A DNA stretch of 28,284 nucleotides from a virus: IMG/VR virus record IMGVR_UViG_3300042306_001149, positions 1 through 28,284 of that record. One strand, 5' to 3'. Each line of letters starts with the position of its first letter. Position 1 is the stretch's first letter. The notes under the pieces were generated by a model. That model saw only the letters and a list, made by a program, of their open reading frames with translations, did not search any database and had not been told where the DNA came from. Positions 1-8,576 of the stretch are shown here, in pieces. A program made the translations under genes and the position numbers.

Positions 1-21
1 TAATTTGTTATTTTCTTGCAT
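1..21 (-). CDS. 5' end of a gene cut by the window edge, possibly major capsid protein
   Basis: On the minus strand an ATG at 21 opens a frame, MQENNKL, that runs off the left edge. It follows two strong hairpins (67-148) and a TATTTAT motif at 45-51, as expected for a separately transcribed gene. In T4-like phages the prohead protease gene is followed by scaffold and major capsid genes, so a capsid gene is a positional guess. Only seven codons are visible. An ATG at 43 opens only an 11-codon frame and is less likely. Confidence 0.3.
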
Positions 22-44
22 GAAAAATTATTGTTATTTTCATT

Positions 45-51
45 ATAAATA
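45..51 (-). promoter_or_regulatory. TATTTAT motif, candidate phage promoter element
   Basis: The minus strand reads TATTTAT here, 23 nt before the ATG at 21 and just downstream of two hairpins that should end upstream transcription. The same heptamer precedes many other genes in the window on their own sense strand. Confidence 0.4.
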
Positions 52-66
52 TTACCAAAAACAAAA

Positions 67-105
67 AAAGTTTATTTTATCTAACTATTAGACAAAATAA
101 ACTTT
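67..105. terminator. Long hairpin between operon end and next gene
   Basis: A 12-bp perfect inverted repeat (67-78 with 94-105, AAAGTTTATTTT and its complement) encloses a second 5-bp stem, TCTAA/TTAGA, at 80-92. It is AT-rich and symmetrical, so it could act in either direction or protect an mRNA end. It lies after the terminator at 119-148 in the direction of transcription. Confidence 0.5.
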
Positions 106-118
106 ATTTAAGTACAAA

Positions 119-148
119 AAAAAAGTAACCGAATTCGACTACTTTTTT
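119..148 (-). terminator. Terminator after the protease-end operon
   Basis: On the minus strand AAAAAAGTA (148-140) pairs with TACTTTTTT (127-119) around a GC-containing loop with a CGAATTCG core, and the T run continues. It begins 8 nt after the stop codon of the gene at 157-366. Confidence 0.65.
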
Positions 149-156
149 AAAATTAG

Positions 157-366
157 TTATTGGATAACCTCATCAATTTTACTTTCAGAGACTGAGGTAA
201 TTCTCCACTCATGTGCAAACCCCTCATATTTTTTTGTAACTTTGGCTTCAACATCTGTTACTGAATACCCTTCTACAAGTTTTTCTTCTCTAATTTTTTT
301 AATTTTACCTGTTTTATCGTCAGGTAAGTCATACTGAATTTTTGCTACGAAATACTTTTCTTCCAT
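157..366 (-). CDS. Small protein resembling DUF4494
   Basis: This 69-residue protein is acidic and lysine-rich. The order of blocks, an N-terminal FVAKIQYDLPDD strand, a KLVEGYSVTDVEAKV segment and a terminal WRITSVSESKIDEVI strand, resembles the DUF4494 family of small Bacteroidetes and phage proteins of unknown function, whose members have a 'VDA.SFTEAEAR' centre. I recognise the pattern only by eye. It is the last gene of the operon, 8 nt downstream of the prohead protease stop and directly before a terminator. No catalytic motif or membrane segment is visible. A role in head morphogenesis would be inferred from position only. Confidence 0.6.
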   Translation of the reverse strand: MEEKYFVAKIQYDLPDDKTGKIKKIREEKLVEGYSVTDVEAKVTKKYEGFAHEWRITSVSESKIDEVIQ

Positions 367-374
367 GTGTTTTT

Positions 375-1091
375 TTATTTTCCTAAAAAGTCGTTTAATT
401 TTTTCATTAAGTCAACTGACTTCTCAACATAATCGTCTTTTTGTTTATATTTTTTTTCTTCTTCAAGATTTTCTTCATACTTGTCTCTATCGTCAGCATT
501 TGTAAACAAATACGCTCCCGGTGTTGATGGTGATGATACTAAGTCAAAACAAATTAATTCAAAATCATCTTGAACTTCGTTTCTTTCCCCAACTTTTTTA
601 AGTGAACCAACCCCACGAGAAGAAATACCTAAAGTAACTCCTTGTCTCATTAAATTTGCTGCTTGGTCTCCTTTAGTTGAAACAATTCCTCTTTCATGAA
701 ATCCCGGAGAAGTTAATAATTTAAGTTTTCCCATTAATATGTTTCTATCCCACCATACGTCAGTAATGATATGAGATACTCGGTCTAAATCAATTAAAGA
801 TGATTCAGGGTGATTTAACTCTGATGTTGATAATCCTTTTTCGATTGCAATTTTATAATTGTCGGCCTCTCTTTTTAATATCCTTTCAGGGTATGTTCTA
901 CCATTTCTGTTAGGTGTATCATATTTTTGTAAAACGGCATAAAATTCAAATGGGTTTCTATAATCCATTTCTTTAGCCTCTCTTAAAACCTTTTCATTAT
1001 GTTTGTCTTTTGGTGAAACCCAACCTGCGTCAGCCTCAACTAATATACCGTGTCCGGTTTCGGTTGCCTCTAATATTCTTAATTGTTTCAT
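375..1091 (-). CDS. Prohead core protease, T4 gp21-like
   Basis: This 238-residue protein is a candidate prohead serine endopeptidase that cleaves scaffold and capsid precursors during head maturation. Two signatures of the T4 gp21 type (MEROPS S77/U9) are visible: the His motif ELNHPESS with His94, and the nucleophile motif GISSRG around Ser157/Ser158. The N-terminal half has the conserved NRNGRTYP block (61-68). The charged C-terminal tail (after about residue 200, rich in Glu and Lys) is probably disordered and may be autocleaved, as in T4. The gene follows terminase and portal on the same strand, the normal neighbourhood. A TATTTAT motif lies 14 nt before its ATG, so it may be transcribed separately as well as from upstream. 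Confidence 0.88.
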   Translation of the reverse strand: MKQLRILEATETGHGILVEADAGWVSPKDKHNEKVLREAKEMDYRNPFEFYAVLQKYDTPNRNGRTYPERILKREADNYKIAIEKGLSTSELNHPESSLIDLDRVSHIITDVWWDRNILMGKLKLLTSPGFHERGIVSTKGDQAANLMRQGVTLGISSRGVGSLKKVGERNEVQDDFELICFDLVSSPSTPGAYLFTNADDRDKYEENLEEEKKYKQKDDYVEKSVDLMKKLNDFLGK

Positions 1092-1105
1092 TAATTCTTT
1101 TTAAG

Positions 1106-1112
1106 ATAAATA
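1106..1112 (-). promoter_or_regulatory. TATTTAT motif upstream of protease gene
   Basis: Sense-strand TATTTAT with a 14-nt gap to the ATG at 1091. It is one of a recurrent set of motifs upstream of phage genes. Confidence 0.4.
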
Positions 1113-1128
1113 TATCAATTATGATACT

Positions 1129-1569
1129 TTACAAGATAACCTCTTTTTTTGTGGTTGAAAATTCAAAATATTTGTTTGTTGTGATGTTATTATTATAAAT
1201 GGATTGGACTATATTTTTTACGGAGTCTTTAATTTCTATGGATTTAAAATCTAATTCGTTTGTTGTGTATAGATTTATTTCTAAATTAAAAAACGATTTT
1301 TTACCGTGAGATATTCCACTGGTTCTTAAGTCTAAATCCACAATACTTTTATTTTGGAATAAATCAGTGTTAATGGACTTATAAACAGAGTGTTTAATCT
1401 CTCGACTTAAATTGGAAACAACTCGATTCCAATTATCGTATTCTTCTTTTGGGGTTACCCATGATTGGATGTTTATGTAAACTGATTTTAAGTTTTTTGA
1501 ATCTACGGTACCATAGACCGATTTAATTGGATTGTATAAATTTAATTTTACACTTTTTCCTTTTTTCAT
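1129..1569 (-). CDS. Hypothetical protein in the head gene cluster
   Basis: This 146-residue protein is not one I recognise. The sequence begins with basic residues and looks like a beta-rich domain (alternating hydrophobics in VYINIQSW, FNLEINLYTT and FEFSTTKKEVIL). It has no cysteine cluster, membrane segment or nucleotide-binding motif. It stands between a terminator at 1636-1678 and the protease gene, so it probably starts its own transcript; CATTTAT (1584-1590), a one-mismatch version of the recurrent upstream motif, precedes it by 14 nt. Its place between portal and protease suggests a head or neck component, but that is positional inference. Confidence 0.7.
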   Translation of the reverse strand: MKKGKSVKLNLYNPIKSVYGTVDSKNLKSVYINIQSWVTPKEEYDNWNRVVSNLSREIKHSVYKSINTDLFQNKSIVDLDLRTSGISHGKKSFFNLEINLYTTNELDFKSIEIKDSVKNIVQSIYNNNITTNKYFEFSTTKKEVIL

Positions 1570-1635
1570 TAATGTTTTTCATTATAAATGTTTATTGGTT
1601 ATAATAAAAATATAATTGAAATTATTGTGTATGTC

Positions 1636-1678
1636 AAAAAAAAAAAGTGTTTTTACCGTTTGAATTGCAAAAACACTT
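1636..1678 (-). terminator. Strong intrinsic terminator
   Basis: On the minus strand AAGTGTTTTT (1678-1669) pairs perfectly over 10 bp with AAAAACACTT (1654-1645), followed by an uninterrupted T run. It lies 27 nt after the stop of the gene at 1705-2403 and splits the morphogenesis operon. Confidence 0.8.
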
Positions 1679-1704
1679 ATTGATTTATAATGTAATATGT
1701 TAAA

Positions 1705-2403
1705 TTAAATAGATTCTTCTAAATTTTTAAGTTTTAAAAAATTCATTTGGTCGAACTTTTCATCTTTTAATCTATCAATAGTTTCAGAAATTTTTGTTTT
1801 CATTTCAAACTCTTGTTCAGTATCTAACATCCCTTTAAGTTTTGTGATTGTATTCTCACGTAAAGTTTCAAATTTAGTTTCAAGAGTCTTAGTATCTTCA
1901 GAGATTAATTGGAAAAATTCTTTTTTAGAATTTTCATCTAAGTTCTCAATATATCCTCTTAATGTTTGGTTGGCGATACTAACCATCGATTTAATTGGAA
2001 TATTAATTGATTCTTTAACCGTTTCTTTTTTAGTAGTTAAAACTTTAATAATGTTTTTCTTAGCATTTACTCTTTCAAGTAAATTTAATTTGTTTGAATA
2101 TGCCAATACATCTAAATCAGAATAATTATTTTTAATTGTTTCTGATAGACTTTTTGGTGATTTTATTGTTGGTAAAATTTTATGTAATAAACTAATCCCT
2201 TCTTCTAAAAATTCTTTAGCGTCCTGTTCAGATAAACCTTGAGGCGTACTTAATTGGTCATATAAAGCATAAGCCTTTGACATAGATTTATTGTTCAGAA
2301 CATTATGTTTGAACTCTCTTAAAGATTTTTTGAAATCTTTCTCGTCACTATATGACTCAAGTAGATTTTTTTCGATTATGGATTTTAGGTTTCCGAAGGT
2401 CAT
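1705..2403 (-). CDS. Helical protein downstream of portal, possible scaffold or core protein
   Basis: This 232-residue protein is almost entirely predicted helix and is Lys/Glu/Leu-rich with long heptad-like stretches (about residues 105-230). It contains the block NKSMSKAYALYDQLSTPQGLS near residues 38-58. Helical, charged proteins between portal and protease in T4-like phages are often prohead core components, which makes that the best guess; no homology is certain. The ATG lies 26 nt downstream of the portal stop, with TATTTAT in that gap, and a strong terminator follows the stop. Confidence 0.75.
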   Translation of the reverse strand: MTFGNLKSIIEKNLLESYSDEKDFKKSLREFKHNVLNNKSMSKAYALYDQLSTPQGLSEQDAKEFLEEGISLLHKILPTIKSPKSLSETIKNNYSDLDVLAYSNKLNLLERVNAKKNIIKVLTTKKETVKESINIPIKSMVSIANQTLRGYIENLDENSKKEFFQLISEDTKTLETKFETLRENTITKLKGMLDTEQEFEMKTKISETIDRLKDEKFDQMNFLKLKNLEESI

Positions 2404-2421
2404 TACGCTTAATTTTATTAA

Positions 2422-2428
2422 ATAAATA
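2422..2428 (-). promoter_or_regulatory. TATTTAT motif in portal/next-gene junction
   Basis: Sense-strand TATTTAT, 18 nt before the ATG at 2403, immediately after the portal stop codon. Confidence 0.4.
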
Positions 2429-4288
2429 TTAGGAATTTAGTAACTTATCCAATTCTTTTGAAATTTCTCCTAAAGATTCTTGACCATGACCTAAATTAAT
2501 CATTCGAGCCCCGTCAATTAGGTTATTCTCAACTAACATATTTAAGTTATTCATTCGTGATTCTGGCGTTATTTCAGCCTCACCTCCCGCCGGTGGTGGA
2601 GCTGCCGTTTCCTCACCTGCCGGTGGTAGTTCTTCACCTCCACCTAAATCAGCAGTTTCAAAACCACCTCCACCAAATGATGGTGTAGGTTCTGATGTTT
2701 CAGACGATACTGCCGCGGTAGAACCTGATGTATTACCATAAAGTTTATCGATATTATCGAATAATCCTGTTTTAGTTATAACAGTTGCAGTTGCTTTAAG
2801 TTCTTCACCAACAGCTCTTTCAATTCTTTGTTGTTGTAAATCCAAACGAACTTCTTCATCTGACCATCCAAATATATGTTTTTTAGCCCATGTTGATGAT
2901 GTTGCTTGAATACCATTTCCTGGGTCGGCAACTAAATCTTTGTATAATAAAACTTTTTCTTTCCAAACATCAATTTTTAATAAATCCGCCTGTGTTGAAG
3001 GATTCGATAAACCTAATGTGAAATTATCTAACTCATCTTCAAACCCAAGTAAAAATAAATGAACGATTGCAATTTTATTTAATTCCGCAATCATACTTTT
3101 TTGGATTCTGTTAATAGTTCTTGCAAAACGAATATCTTGTAATGATAAATTTTTACCATCCCCAACTACTTCTTCAAATCCTAAGAACGCCTTAGGGACA
3201 CGAAGAGCGGTTAATAATTTCTTTTGGATGTATTCAATATCCGCAATCTCAGAAAGGTTTGTTGCTCCCGGTAATGTTGTAATAGGGTCCGGTGCTGATG
3301 GGTCTCTAACAGGAATGAAATAATCTTGGTCAACCGCCATTTGATTAAACCTCATATCTACGTTACCTGTTTTATTATCCACTACTTGTTCTCTTTTGAA
3401 TTTGTTTGCAACACGTTGTACATAAGCCTCAACATCATCATCGTTCATATTACCTACGAATACTTTAAACATTCTTCTCTCAGGAGCTCTTGATGTACGA
3501 TAAATCAACATTGCATCCTCTGATAACAATAATTGTTTCCAAATACGTCTTGCTTTTTCTAACATAGATGTTCCGTAAGGAAGTTTTCTATCATCACCTA
3601 ATAATCTAAAGTGACCAATCTCCCATGATTGGAATTCCATGTTTTTATTTTTCCAAGTAAAATGAAGTGACTTTTTATCTTTATCTATTTCATGAGTAAT
3701 ATCCGTAGAGATTTTTGCACTAACACCTACTTCATGACGTTCAATTTCAATTGTCGGTAATTGTTGTACTCCAACAATACCTTTCTCCGGGTCTAATTTC
3801 AAATAAATAAAGTTATCACCATACTTACAAGTGTTTCTTGTCCACATTGGTAAGTTAGTGTTAATATCAAGTGAGTTGTTAAATAAATCGGCTAGTACCC
3901 CTTTTATTCTTTTTGATTCAGAATAAATTTGTAGAATAAAACCATCTTCATCTGTTGTTGTTGATTCTTCCGCATAGATATCTAACGCAGCAGAAATCTC
4001 AGGAGTATACTCCATTGACTCGTAATCGTATTGTGCGGATAACCTTGATGGTTCGTAATAGATTGCTTGGGAATATAAGTTATTCTCAACTTTTGCCCAT
4101 TGATTTGTTAAGTAATAGGTTTGTTGTGCCTGTAACTTCTCTTTTTCGTATTCTTCCTTACTTTTGGTACGTAATAATTCCTTCTTATCAAACTTAAAAG
4201 TTGGATAATCTTGATTCAACAGAGAATTAGGTCCAAATGTTTGGGATAATCTCTGCCATACCGTCATATTATTTTGTTGTTCACTCAT
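2429..4288 (-). CDS. Portal vertex protein, T4 gp20-like
   Basis: This 619-residue protein should form the dodecameric portal ring at one capsid vertex, through which DNA is packaged and to which the neck attaches. Family features seen by eye: an early YEPSRLSAQYDYESM region with the following EISAALDIYAEES helix, the central APERRMFKVFVGNM block, and a stem/clip-region segment with LLTALRVPKAFLGFEE and SLQDIRFARTINRIQ. The length is near that of T4 gp20 (about 524) plus a C-terminal Gly/Pro/Glu-rich low-complexity linker (about 515-580) ending in a short helical tail. The gene is 39 nt downstream of the terminase gene, the standard T4-type order, with TATTTAT in the gap. Confidence 0.92.
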   Translation of the reverse strand: MSEQQNNMTVWQRLSQTFGPNSLLNQDYPTFKFDKKELLRTKSKEEYEKEKLQAQQTYYLTNQWAKVENNLYSQAIYYEPSRLSAQYDYESMEYTPEISAALDIYAEESTTTDEDGFILQIYSESKRIKGVLADLFNNSLDINTNLPMWTRNTCKYGDNFIYLKLDPEKGIVGVQQLPTIEIERHEVGVSAKISTDITHEIDKDKKSLHFTWKNKNMEFQSWEIGHFRLLGDDRKLPYGTSMLEKARRIWKQLLLSEDAMLIYRTSRAPERRMFKVFVGNMNDDDVEAYVQRVANKFKREQVVDNKTGNVDMRFNQMAVDQDYFIPVRDPSAPDPITTLPGATNLSEIADIEYIQKKLLTALRVPKAFLGFEEVVGDGKNLSLQDIRFARTINRIQKSMIAELNKIAIVHLFLLGFEDELDNFTLGLSNPSTQADLLKIDVWKEKVLLYKDLVADPGNGIQATSSTWAKKHIFGWSDEEVRLDLQQQRIERAVGEELKATATVITKTGLFDNIDKLYGNTSGSTAAVSSETSEPTPSFGGGGFETADLGGGEELPPAGEETAAPPPAGGEAEITPESRMNNLNMLVENNLIDGARMINLGHGQESLGEISKELDKLLNS

Positions 4289-4317
4289 GATATAAATTTA
4301 CTTGTTTCCTCAGTAAT

Positions 4318-4324
4318 ATAAATA
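4318..4324 (-). promoter_or_regulatory. TATTTAT motif upstream of portal gene
   Basis: Sense-strand TATTTAT, 29 nt before the portal ATG, in the short gap after the terminase stop. Confidence 0.35.
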
Positions 4325-4327
4325 GTA

Positions 4328-6088
4328 TTACCCACCAAATAACCACCCATACTTTTGGTAATCATCTCTTGTCGGTCCTTGATTAATTGGGTGTTGTCTA
4401 CCCATTTGAGGAACCATTGGGTTAAAGAACTCTGAAGAGTTTTTATTTTCAGTAACAGCTGTTGACCATGAATTTAACATTGCCCTTGTATGATTGGTAA
4501 CTTTTTCCAATGATTGGAATGATTTTTCCGCAACATATATTGCCATCGCAATACTCATAATACAGTCATCGTGATGCATTTTTTGATGGTCAGGTCGTCC
4601 ATTAATGTAAACAAACGTATTCATTTCATTATAAAGACGACTAGAATAAATTCTAAACTTATGTCTCATTGACTCTTCAAATGCCGCAATAATTTGAACC
4701 CTTTTTGAGTTAAAATTAATTCCCGGAATTTTTTCATTTATTTTTGGGTCATACTTCCATTTATTAGTTGTATCCACACCATCAACATATAAACCACCTT
4801 GATAGTTCATTTCTTGCATTTTTCTTGCAGTTGAAACTCCCATACCACCTGTGATATCCACAACACAATAAGCATTATACATTGTACCCCATTTGTACGC
4901 CACTTCGGCCAATACATCTGGTGGTATTTTTCCAACATATTCCAATACTTGTTCTCTAGTGTCAAAATCAATAATTTCAATACTTGAAAAATCCTCAGAA
5001 TCTCCACGAGATACATCACAACCCATAACATATTTGTGTCCATTTACAGGTTCTTTCCAAATCCATAATCCACCACCCATCATTTTTGCCTGTGGTTCTC
5101 TAACTTGGTTTTTGGCAATATCCTGCATTAATTCAGAATCAAATACGTTATCCCCTGAACCTAAGAAGTTACATTCTAACTCCTGAGCCACCTTACGTCT
5201 ATCGTATTTTAATTTTTTAACCATCGCCTCAAACCATGAGGAACAAGGTTTGTATCCATCTTCAATATATTTAGTTACAATTGAATGGTCCCTTTCGAAT
5301 GGATTAGGCATTGATAAATCAATAATTACCTCATCGAGGTTATATTCCTCACGATTTAGTAAAAAGTGAACTAAATCAGGTGTTTTAACCATATACAAAT
5401 CTTTGGTATATCGAGGGTCACGGTGCCAAAACATTTCCGTAATTTTGAAATCATTCATATTACGAAGAGCTTGGTCGTAAATCTCATAGTAAATTGCATC
5501 ATAACCATTTGGGGTTGAAACCACAATTACTTTACCCCCTGTAGATAGGGACGCCATACAAGCCGACCAAAAATCTCCGTCCGCTTCAATAAACGCCGCC
5601 TCATCAAAGATAAGAATGGTTGGGGTATAACCCCTTAACGCATCTCGAGATGTTGCAACGGCTTTAACTTCACACCCATTTGTTAATTTAAAATGTCGTT
5701 GTGAGTTTTTTTCATTTGAGAATCCAACTCCAACCCAACTAGGCCATTGTTCGGTAAAACCTCTAACTTTGTTTGCCATCTCCATGGATGTATCCAATTT
5801 ATTGGCAATGATTAGAATTTTTTCCGGTTTAGTTTTTTTGGCAAATACAAGTCGTTTTGACGCCCAAGCGGCAGTTACTGTTGAAACACCTGCCTGTCTA
5901 TACTTAAGGGCGATGTTTTCATTGTAATTTTCATAATCCTCAATTAAAGAAACTTGGTCGGGAAATAAATCTAACGGTACATATTTTGATACCGTATTAT
6001 CGTATGTCTGTAAATAAGTACGAAGTGCGTAGGGTGTATTCCTCATGCACTTCGTTACTTCAATTATTAATTGTTCTTTATTATTCAA
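4328..6088 (-). CDS. Terminase large subunit, T4 gp17-like
   Basis: This 586-residue protein is the DNA-packaging motor: an N-terminal ATPase and a C-terminal RNase H-fold nuclease that cuts concatemeric DNA. Visible motifs are the Walker A-like RQAGVST (64-70), Walker B ILIFDEAA with Asp162-Glu163, and the coupling motif VVSTPNG (189-195). The nuclease begins near GCDVSRGD (Asp about 357), with a second acidic site in YCVVDITGG and the terminal HHDDCIMSIAMAIY motif. Length and layout match T4 gp17 (610 residues). It is followed directly by the portal gene and preceded at 13 nt by an acidic protein gene. No small terminase is identified in the window. Confidence 0.95.
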   Translation of the reverse strand: MNNKEQLIIEVTKCMRNTPYALRTYLQTYDNTVSKYVPLDLFPDQVSLIEDYENYNENIALKYRQAGVSTVTAAWASKRLVFAKKTKPEKILIIANKLDTSMEMANKVRGFTEQWPSWVGVGFSNEKNSQRHFKLTNGCEVKAVATSRDALRGYTPTILIFDEAAFIEADGDFWSACMASLSTGGKVIVVSTPNGYDAIYYEIYDQALRNMNDFKITEMFWHRDPRYTKDLYMVKTPDLVHFLLNREEYNLDEVIIDLSMPNPFERDHSIVTKYIEDGYKPCSSWFEAMVKKLKYDRRKVAQELECNFLGSGDNVFDSELMQDIAKNQVREPQAKMMGGGLWIWKEPVNGHKYVMGCDVSRGDSEDFSSIEIIDFDTREQVLEYVGKIPPDVLAEVAYKWGTMYNAYCVVDITGGMGVSTARKMQEMNYQGGLYVDGVDTTNKWKYDPKINEKIPGINFNSKRVQIIAAFEESMRHKFRIYSSRLYNEMNTFVYINGRPDHQKMHHDDCIMSIAMAIYVAEKSFQSLEKVTNHTRAMLNSWSTAVTENKNSSEFFNPMVPQMGRQHPINQGPTRDDYQKYGWLFGG

Positions 6089-6101
6089 AAGTAATTTTTG
6101 G

Positions 6102-7400
6102 TTATTTAGGTCTCGATATACCTAAACTACCCAAGAAATCATCTAATCCGTCATCTTCGTCTTCATCAGAATCAATCCCTTCTTCTTCTTTGTAATCTTC
6201 AAACTCTTCTTTCATTTTGATTGCCTCTCTCATAATTTCATCAAATTTTGAGGTCGCTTTCGCCACTTTTGAAGAATCTTCAGAGATTGCGTTTCCGATA
6301 ATTTCTAAAAACTCTTGGGCTTCAATTTGGTATAACAAAGTATGAAACCAGTTTATCAAACCTTTGTTTTCAGGTTCGTACATTTTATCAGGTAATGCAA
6401 ACCTTATTCTTTCCACGATTTCCGGGCCTATTCTCAACTGCATTGGTTCATTACTTAATGTATCAGTTTGTCCCATAACTCGTTGAGCCATTTCAGGGTC
6501 TTTAGGTAATCCGTGTCTACCTTTAGCTTCTTCTAATCCTTTGATTATTTCATGACATAAGATTGGAAATATTAGACCAAAGGCTTTAATTACTGTATCC
6601 GGAGTTTCTTCACCTTCTTCACCTTCTTCACCCTCTTCATCATTATTATCTAACTCAACTTTTCCCGCAATTCCTTGACCTGTTTGACTCATCATTTCAA
6701 TCATTTGTTCCATACTGAAATATAAGAAATCATTGATTGCCATAATACCTAAATAATCTCTATAGAGAGATGGGTCAATTTCATCAAGTCTTGCTTTAAT
6801 ATCTGGTTTTTGAAAAATATAATGTCCTTTTTTCGCAGCACCTTGAATAATAGCGTTGATAATATTTCTCTTATGTTTTTCTAATTCAAAAATTTCGTCT
6901 TTAGTTAAATCCTCAATTTCAAAAGATGGAATTTCCATTTCTTCTTCCTCATCTTTTTCCTCTTCATTATCCTCTTCTTCAGGTTTCATTCTAAAGTTAG
7001 ACGTATCAATCGGTTCTCTATTTAAATAAGCCTCAATTTTATACCAATCAACAGGTACTTCAGATTCCTCCAACGCGGCCTCAATTGCCAATTCTTCAAG
7101 TTCATCTCTGTGAGCCGCCTCAATTCTCATGATGTTAGGTAATTTTCTCATCATCTCTTGGTATATCATACCTTGAGTTTGTTGAGAACTTAAATTTTGG
7201 ATACCTGTAACATCACTTAATTTTTCCGCAACTTTTTGAAATCGATTACTAACTAATCTTTGAACGTCACCCTCTTTCTTTTTCATCGCAGGATTCTGTG
7301 CATATAAACCTTCAGGACTTGCAAGCTTTCTTTCCAAATTTGGGTCCATTCTTTCAGGTCTATCCCCGTAATCTAATTGTTCTTTAATTTTCTTTGCCAT
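6102..7400 (-). CDS. Acidic hypothetical protein upstream of terminase
   Basis: This 432-residue protein is strongly acidic, with Glu/Asp runs near residues 142-153, 252-264 and 405-425. The rest is mainly helical (blocks such as MIYQEMMRKLPNIMRIEAAHRDELEELAIE). No enzyme motif, cysteine cluster or membrane segment is seen. It sits 2 nt downstream of the previous gene and 13 nt upstream of terminase, so it is translated as part of the packaging operon. A structural or assembly role is inferred from position. I do not recognise the family. Confidence 0.75.
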   Translation of the reverse strand: MAKKIKEQLDYGDRPERMDPNLERKLASPEGLYAQNPAMKKKEGDVQRLVSNRFQKVAEKLSDVTGIQNLSSQQTQGMIYQEMMRKLPNIMRIEAAHRDELEELAIEAALEESEVPVDWYKIEAYLNREPIDTSNFRMKPEEEDNEEEKDEEEEMEIPSFEIEDLTKDEIFELEKHKRNIINAIIQGAAKKGHYIFQKPDIKARLDEIDPSLYRDYLGIMAINDFLYFSMEQMIEMMSQTGQGIAGKVELDNNDEEGEEGEEGEETPDTVIKAFGLIFPILCHEIIKGLEEAKGRHGLPKDPEMAQRVMGQTDTLSNEPMQLRIGPEIVERIRFALPDKMYEPENKGLINWFHTLLYQIEAQEFLEIIGNAISEDSSKVAKATSKFDEIMREAIKMKEEFEDYKEEEGIDSDEDEDDGLDDFLGSLGISRPK

Positions 7401-7402
7401 TA

Positions 7403-8191
7403 TTATTTTTCTAAGATTTGCATGATTACATCCATAATTTTGTCTTTAGCCTCCTCAGGTGATGGTCTATTCGCCTTTGGTGCTGGATTAACACCCGGAT
7501 TTGGATTCTTACCCGGATGACTTGGTCTTGTACCAGGCTTAGTTGTTGGTTTTGTTCTTGTTGGTGCGGTCTCAGTATCTGCCTCTGTCAAATACTTTAC
7601 AAGTTCACCTTTGGTGATTCTTGGAGGTAAATTTCTTTCTACTATTCTCATAATTTCGTTTTCAAGAAACAAAGATACAACATTTTTTCCTTCACCCAAC
7701 TGTTTTTTTACCGCTTTTACGCATCTTTCCCATTTTCTTGATTTTTTAGGACCAACTTGTGAGTGACAAATAGCCCATGGGTTTGGTTTGTCTTTTTTTT
7801 CTTCAGACATACCAATCATTTTGCTGTCATGATTTTCAGGAGATGTATCATCATCCATACCATCATCAGATGCTTGATATTCGTCATGAGAACCTTGTTG
7901 TCCTGTATATGCTTGGTCAGCATCTAAATCAAAATCATCATCTTCAGAGATTTCAGATTCGGTTGCAGTAACCATAACTTCTTTAGTGCTCGGGTCTTGT
8001 GTAATATTCAAATTACCTACCTTACCACCTGCCGGCCCTACTTTATATGTTTTTTTACCGGGTACCTCAGTAACTTGTTCATTAACAAGTTTACTGTGTA
8101 AAACATTGATTTGAGATTCTGTTAATTTCCCAACAGTTTTAGAGGATAACCCCTTTTCGATAAGTTCTAATGCTTTTATATTAACTTTCAT
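7403..8191 (-). CDS. Hypothetical protein with NPWAIC motif and disordered linkers
   Basis: This 262-residue protein has an N-terminal helical segment (1-40), an acidic linker rich in Asp (about 80-130), and a compact central motif PNPWAICHSQVG followed by KWERCVKAVKKQ (about 137-170). This short cysteine-containing module recurs in phage structural-region proteins. A Thr/Pro/Lys-rich linker (about 205-245) and a terminal helix follow. The two cysteines might bind metal or pair, but only two are present. It overlaps the upstream gene by 11 nt and abuts the next at 2 nt, so translation is probably coupled. The function is unknown. Confidence 0.75.
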   Translation of the reverse strand: MKVNIKALELIEKGLSSKTVGKLTESQINVLHSKLVNEQVTEVPGKKTYKVGPAGGKVGNLNITQDPSTKEVMVTATESEISEDDDFDLDADQAYTGQQGSHDEYQASDDGMDDDTSPENHDSKMIGMSEEKKDKPNPWAICHSQVGPKKSRKWERCVKAVKKQLGEGKNVVSLFLENEIMRIVERNLPPRITKGELVKYLTEADTETAPTRTKPTTKPGTRPSHPGKNPNPGVNPAPKANRPSPEEAKDKIMDVIMQILEK

Positions 8192-8576
8192 AGACTACTT
8201 TCTTTTCAAATTCTAATACCAAATCTCTTTCATAGAGTTTGTCTTTTATTTCTTGTTCCGAAACTCCAAATCTAAAAACCATTCTTTTTTGGTTAGTTTC
8301 ATCTTCTGTTTCCCATGCTAACGCAATTATGTCGTCCATTGCGTCCATTACTGAAAAAAAATCGGAGTTTTGAATCAATTCCAATTTTACATCAGTATCT
8401 CTCAAAACTCCTACTTTTTTAATATATTTTAAATCAGGTGGTTGAGGGTATCCGTTAGACGGACGATTATCCCACGCTTCACCCCACACATCCAAACTAT
8501 CGGAGAATATGAATTCGTAAAGGTTATCACCCTTATAGTTAGGACCTAAACCGTTTACGTAAATCAAATAACTCAT
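8181..8576 (-). CDS. Hypothetical protein, translationally coupled
   Basis: This 131-residue protein has a tryptophan/tyrosine-rich N-terminal half (SYLIYVNGLG, DVWGEAWDNRPSNGYPQPPDLKY) and an acidic, helical C-terminal half. Its start overlaps the stop of the upstream gene in an ATGA arrangement (8573-8576) and its end overlaps the downstream start by 11 nt, so the three genes are tightly coupled. I do not recognise it; the compact size and position among head genes fit a small virion or assembly protein. Confidence 0.72.
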   Translation of the reverse strand: MSYLIYVNGLGPNYKGDNLYEFIFSDSLDVWGEAWDNRPSNGYPQPPDLKYIKKVGVLRDTDVKLELIQNSDFFSVMDAMDDIIALAWETEDETNQKRMVFRFGVSEQEIKDKLYERDLVLEFEKKVVYES